In this document: in pieces, positions 63,201 to 64,000 of the stretch | Numbering within the stretch: position 1 is the stretch's first letter | Layout: every line of letters starts with the position of its first letter | Assembly: GCA_025642065.1 (NCBI GenBank) | Contig: JAODUP010000030.1 | Location: 61,001 to 125,000 of the forward strand | DNA length: 64,000 nt | Origin: Paralvinella palmiformis | Lineage: Eukaryota; Annelida; Polychaeta; Terebellida; Alvinellidae | Direction of reading: 5' to 3' | The notes under the pieces: model-generated | Seen by the model: only the letters and a program-made list of their open reading frames with translations | What the model was told of the DNA's origin: nothing | Database searches by the model: none | Made by a program: the position numbers and the translations under genes

Positions 63201-63366
63201 ATCACATTATAAAATTCACATTGGAAGTGCTAACAATGACCGTGATTAAAATATTTTCATACATTTACTTTTTGCAGTGACCAAGAAGGATTTTTGTCAA
63301 CAGTAATATATCAAAACCACTTACGTTGGACTGGCTGTTCCTGGAATGGAACACCACCTCTTGGAG
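32904..63366 (-). CDS. FLN: Filamin (partial; C-terminal 20 Ig repeats)
   Basis: Thirty-seven coding exons on the minus strand encode about 2,086 residues ending at TAA 32904-32906. All junctions found are phase-consistent except one in hinge 1. Twenty filamin Ig-like repeats are read, best matching vertebrate Ig3-6, 8, 9 and 11-24, with hinge 1 between Ig15 and Ig16 and hinge 2 before Ig24, whose dimerisation repeat ends [17 protein letters not shown]. All seven class A (ligand-binding) repeats, 4, 9, 12, 17, 19, 21 and 23, keep the EGPS-type CD-strand motif. Filamin crosslinks F-actin and ties it to integrins and other receptors. The two CH domains, Ig1 and Ig2 lie upstream of the window. 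Exon coordinates are in the sub-entries. Vertebrate FLNA/B/C arose by later duplication, so no paralogue letter is given. Confidence 0.97.
34480..34875 (-). repeat. TTTTCCAGGACA-rich degenerate repeat
   Basis: TTTTCCAGGACA-like units recur near 34500, 34530, 34787, 34812 and 34845, ending with TTTTCCAGGATGCATGGCAA. Such TCCTGGAAAA-rich blocks are typical of dispersed DNA-element derivatives, but I could not define ends or a family. Confidence 0.35.
34961..34988. repeat. (TA)n microsatellite
   Basis: About 28 bases of alternating TA in the filamin intron between Ig23 and hinge 2. Confidence 0.9.
35471..35527. repeat. (TG)n(TA)n microsatellite
   Basis: Mixed TG and TA dinucleotide run of about 57 bases in the same filamin intron. 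It generates spurious Tyr-Ile reading frames on both strands. Confidence 0.9.
37790..39091 (-). mobile_element. Decayed non-LTR retrotransposon (zinc-knuckle ORF1 and endonuclease remnants)
   Basis: Minus-strand frames read a Cys/His-rich ORF1-like segment ending [10 protein letters not shown] (38897-39091). Further on, at about 38270-37990, endonuclease-like pieces follow: [12 protein letters not shown], then HPRTN and [14 protein letters not shown], then [12 protein letters not shown]. These match the GDFNLPxIxW and SDH motifs of CR1/L2-type AP endonucleases. A 28-bp tandem duplication (38237-38293) and a 12-G run near 38372 interrupt it. It fills the filamin intron before Ig22, in the same orientation as the gene. 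Confidence 0.65.
39141..42409 (-). CDS. FLN: Filamin exons for Ig19-Ig21
   Basis: Exons are 42257-42409 (Ig19, [12 protein letters not shown]), 41058-41186 (end of Ig19 and first strand of Ig20, CELSLKIP), microexon 40736-40753, 40133-40297 (Ig20), 39903-40004 (Ig20 into Ig21), 39582-39719 (Ig21, [12 protein letters not shown]) and 39141-39271 (end of Ig21 and start of Ig22). In human FLNA, strand A of Ig20 covers the integrin-binding groove of Ig21, and pulling on the protein opens it. The same elements can be aligned here. Confidence 0.96.
39446..39887. repeat. (TA)n microsatellites between Ig21 exons
   Basis: Alternating TA runs at about 39446-39479 and 39859-39887, in the introns on either side of the Ig21 exon 39582-39719. 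Confidence 0.85.
40736..40753 (-). CDS. FLN: 18-nt microexon in filamin Ig20
   Basis: On the minus strand the exon is preceded by a T-rich tract and TATTAG and followed by the consensus donor GTAAGT. It is phase 1 at both ends, so including or skipping it keeps the frame. With it the protein reads KIPAVQGETCTSIYDM; without it, KIPGTSIYDM, the form that aligns with vertebrate filamins. A cassette microexon is the simplest reading. Expression is not shown by sequence alone. Confidence 0.65.
40972..40993. repeat. (TA)n microsatellite beside the filamin microexon
   Basis: Short TA run, then CA-rich sequence to 41052, in the intron directly upstream of the microexon. Confidence 0.8.
41517..42246. 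mobile_element. TTAA-flanked MITE next to a splice donor
   Basis: The left end AAGGACGGTTCAC and the right end read inward AGGAACAGTTCAC match at 10 of 13 positions. Both ends are bordered by TTAA (41513-41516 and 42247-42250), the target duplication of piggyBac-type elements. The right TTAA occupies intron positions +7 to +10 after the filamin Ig19 exon ending at 42257. No transposase is visible; superfamily assignment is tentative. Confidence 0.6.
42649..46041 (-). CDS. FLN: Filamin exons for Ig16-Ig18
   Basis: Exons are 45906-46041 (start of Ig16), 43438-43887 (rest of Ig16 and all of Ig17, with [12 protein letters not shown]), 43052-43213 and 42649-42852 (Ig18 and start of Ig19). Ig17 is the GPIb-binding repeat in human FLNA. 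The first exon opens with a Pro/Glu/Ala-rich stretch that belongs to hinge 1. The 2-kb intron 43888-45905 shows no repeat or coding sequence that I can identify. Confidence 0.96.
42981..43029. repeat. (CA)n(GA)n microsatellite
   Basis: About 41 bases of CA interrupted once, then a short GA run, ending about 20 bases from the donor of the Ig18 exon 43052-43213. Confidence 0.9.
46259..47119 (-). CDS. FLN: Filamin hinge 1 exons
   Basis: Exon 46936-47119 encodes a Ser/Thr-rich stretch ([20 protein letters not shown]) followed by a more ordered [19 protein letters not shown] segment. Exon 46259-46309 (51 nt, phase 0 at both ends) encodes [17 protein letters not shown]. With the start of the next exon the hinge is about 100 residues, versus roughly 25-40 in vertebrate filamins, where it is flexible and calpain-sensitive. 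The frame of exon 46936-47119 needs two preceding bases, but the exon before (49491-49522) ends in phase 0, so a small exon was missed or an internal promoter starts here. Confidence 0.75.
49491..54606 (-). CDS. FLN: Filamin exons for Ig13-Ig15
   Basis: Exons are 54436-54606 and 54192-54315 (Ig13), 53728-53884 and 50395-50584 (Ig14), 50079-50306 and the 32-nt exon 49491-49522 (Ig15). The last exon supplies the Ig15 G strand, giving [14 protein letters not shown], and decides the donor of the preceding exon (GATG|GTCAG rather than the stronger-looking site 17 bases on). The 3.1-kb intron 50585-53727 holds a Tc1 remnant, repeat R copy 2 and a LINE-like tail. Introns 47120-49490 have only simple repeats such as (TTA)n at 49688-49711. 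Confidence 0.94.
51600..52010 (+). mobile_element. Tc1/mariner transposase remnant
   Basis: Broken plus-strand frames read [14 protein letters not shown] (51815-51860), like the WSDExxFxLF motif of Tc1 transposases, then VKFGVG and [15 protein letters not shown] codons (51910-51960), like VKxGGGSVMVWG. Flanking similarity extends weakly to about 51430. Stops and shifts show it is inactive. It lies antisense to filamin in an intron. Confidence 0.6.
52258..52865 (-). repeat. Unclassified interspersed repeat R, copy 2
   Basis: Reverse-complement counterpart of 20190-20710. Shared stretches include AATTATTAATCGCCTGTTAACATC-type sequence at 52290, GACAAACATGATGCCACAC at 52530 and GTCAGGCTGATATCGGTTTT at 52698. 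Copies differ by many substitutions and small indels, so neither is recent. Class unknown. Confidence 0.7.
52950..53140 (+). mobile_element. LINE-like 3' tail with (ATT)n end
   Basis: A frame reading [10 protein letters not shown], like the extreme C-terminus of many CR1/L2-type reverse transcriptases, is followed by ACAGCACCTTTGAATGGCTC, GTACGGGCGCTTCATTAAAT and an ATTATTATTATT tail. That order is common at 3' ends of invertebrate LINEs and their SINEs. From general recollection of such tails; not proven. Confidence 0.4.
54011..54085. repeat. (CT)n ... (CA)n(GA)n microsatellite with self-complementary ends
   Basis: A CT run at 54011-54034, a 14-base spacer, then CA and GA runs to 54085. The CT and GA blocks are reverse complements and could pair. 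Filamin intron between Ig13 and Ig14 exons. Confidence 0.9.
54736..56928 (-). CDS. FLN: Filamin exons for Ig8, Ig9, Ig11 and Ig12
   Basis: Exon 56341-56928 carries Ig8 ([20 protein letters not shown]) and all of Ig9 ([12 protein letters not shown]) and ends within [13 protein letters not shown]. Exon 55435-55608 continues [17 protein letters not shown], which aligns with vertebrate Ig11 (GVFREATTEFSVDARAL), followed by 55202-55312 and 54736-54948 (Ig12, [12 protein letters not shown]). No counterpart of Ig10 lies between. The 0.7-kb intron 55609-56340 was read for Ig-like sequence and none was seen. Confidence 0.95.
57366..59548 (-). CDS. FLN: Filamin exons for Ig3-Ig6
   Basis: Exons are 59153-59548 (Ig3, opening [17 protein letters not shown], into Ig4), 58849-59042 (Ig4, [12 protein letters not shown]), 57932-58189 (Ig5, [19 protein letters not shown]), 57708-57828 and 57366-57590 (Ig6). 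The Ig6 exon ends [14 protein letters not shown], which in vertebrates is the start of Ig8 (SLDLSKIKVSGLGEK), so no Ig7 counterpart is present. Phases at every junction agree. Confidence 0.95.
59895..59972. repeat. (TA)n and (CA)n microsatellites
   Basis: A TA run at 59895-59936 and a CA run at 59949-59972 in the filamin intron just upstream of the Ig3 exon. Confidence 0.9.
60146..63366 (-). CDS. FLN: Four filamin microexons: Pro/Ala/Lys-rich N-terminal hinge
   Basis: In transcript order: 63325-63366 (42 nt, [13 protein letters not shown]), 62650-62676 (27 nt, KYGYSPKQ), 62108-62167 (60 nt, [19 protein letters not shown]) and 60146-60178 (33 nt, [10 protein letters not shown]). Each has AG before and GTAAG after on the minus strand, and each is phase 1 at both ends, as is the following Ig3 exon. 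Any subset can therefore be skipped in frame. The encoded segment would sit between Ig2 and Ig3, where vertebrate filamins have no such linker. Exons found from splice signals plus continuous frame; no similarity support beyond composition. Confidence 0.7.
60213..60303. repeat. Compound (TA)n(CA)n microsatellite
   Basis: Alternating blocks of TA and CA over about 90 bases, starting about 35 bases upstream of the 33-nt filamin microexon 60146-60178. Confidence 0.9.
60876..60894. repeat. (CA)n microsatellite
   Basis: Short CA run in the filamin intron between the 33-nt and 60-nt microexons. The rest of 60304-62107 shows no gene or repeat I can name, except an unexplained 90-codon open frame at 61529-61801 on the minus strand. 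Confidence 0.8.
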
Positions 63367-64000
63367 CTAAAGAAAACCAGACATAACTAGGTCAACCACT
63401 TGGTAACCAACAACAACCCACTAAACATTAAATATCTAACCACAAACAAAACACTTTTCAAGCAACAGCTAGTCTCAGATCTGGTCAAATCAAACCAAAA
63501 ATATGAAAAACAAACCAAATACAAAGCATGCTCACCACAAAATTACTTACACATACCCAACTTCACAAAGAAAAGCCAAAAATATACAAAACTAACATAA
63601 CAATGTCATCAAAGAATATACAGATAACTAAAAATATAAATAATATAAACAAAACATAAGAATATAAATAAAACTTATATTTCTAAAACTACCAAATGAA
63701 CAGACATCACTCAAATTATTTAAAAACACAAGACACAAAAAGATTCTATTTAAGTCAAACATGGATAGTCCAACAATCTCAGGATCTAACCAACATTACT
63801 CTAAAAGGAAATTTCCTAAAGCATTTCTTCTCTTTGATTCAACCGTTGAGCTTTTAACATTGATACAATATCTCTAACACAGACTACTGATATTAGACAA
63901 TGCTTGGATAGTTCTACTTATGGTATGCAGGCCTCAGTCAAATTGACAAAATCATACAATTAGTCAAGAGAACAACAAACGTTGATGGGGATGTTTAATA
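63367..64000. other. Filamin intron at window edge, nothing recognised
   Basis: A-rich sequence upstream of the first visible filamin microexon. No further exon with splice signals was found; the gene continues beyond base 64,000. Confidence 0.5.

Overview
The window is A+T-rich nuclear DNA of a multicellular animal: genes are split by many small GT-AG introns, the encoded proteins are animal proteins (filamin, LRGUK, mitochondrial ribosomal protein S33), and the introns carry tRNA-derived SINEs, hAT elements, a Tc1 remnant and non-LTR retrotransposon pieces. Gene structure and repeat types suggest a marine invertebrate, perhaps a mollusc or other lophotrochozoan; this lineage call is inference. 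No bacterial, organellar or CRISPR features were seen.

Layout. 1-7.7 kb is gene-poor and repeat-rich: a THAP-like fragment, a CTAG-rich hairpin, a decayed LINE, a terminal-inverted-repeat element with a SINE nested in it, an hAT MITE and two SINEs. 7.7-8.35 kb (+) is a complete MRPS33 gene. 9.3-21.3 kb (-) is a complete LRGUK gene (16 coding exons, about 826 residues, with one 1-nt frame break). Its start is head-to-head, 212 bp apart, with a plus-strand gene at 21.5-29.8 kb. I rebuilt that gene from nine phase-consistent exons as a 393-residue type I membrane protein; its ectodomain resembles IL-17 receptor D, but it has no SEFIR domain. 32.9-63.4 kb (-) is most of a filamin gene: 37 coding exons covering 20 Ig-like repeats, two hinges and the true C-terminus. 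The actin-binding domain and first two repeats must lie beyond base 64,000. The membrane-protein gene and filamin are tail-to-tail near 31.35 kb.

The genes are not an operon and have separate jobs: mitochondrial translation (MRPS33), a ciliary or spermatogenesis scaffold in vertebrates (LRGUK), a possible cytokine-receptor-like surface protein, and actin crosslinking with mechanosensing (filamin). The points most worth following are in filamin: four tiny symmetric phase-1 exons forming a Pro/Ala/Lys-rich hinge before Ig3, an 18-nt microexon beside the Ig20 strand that in human FLNA masks the integrin site of Ig21, a long hinge 1, and absence of counterparts of Ig7 and Ig10 while all seven ligand-binding class A repeats are kept. 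MRPS33, LRGUK and FLNC also lie together on human 7q32-q34, so the neighbourhood may be an old linkage group.
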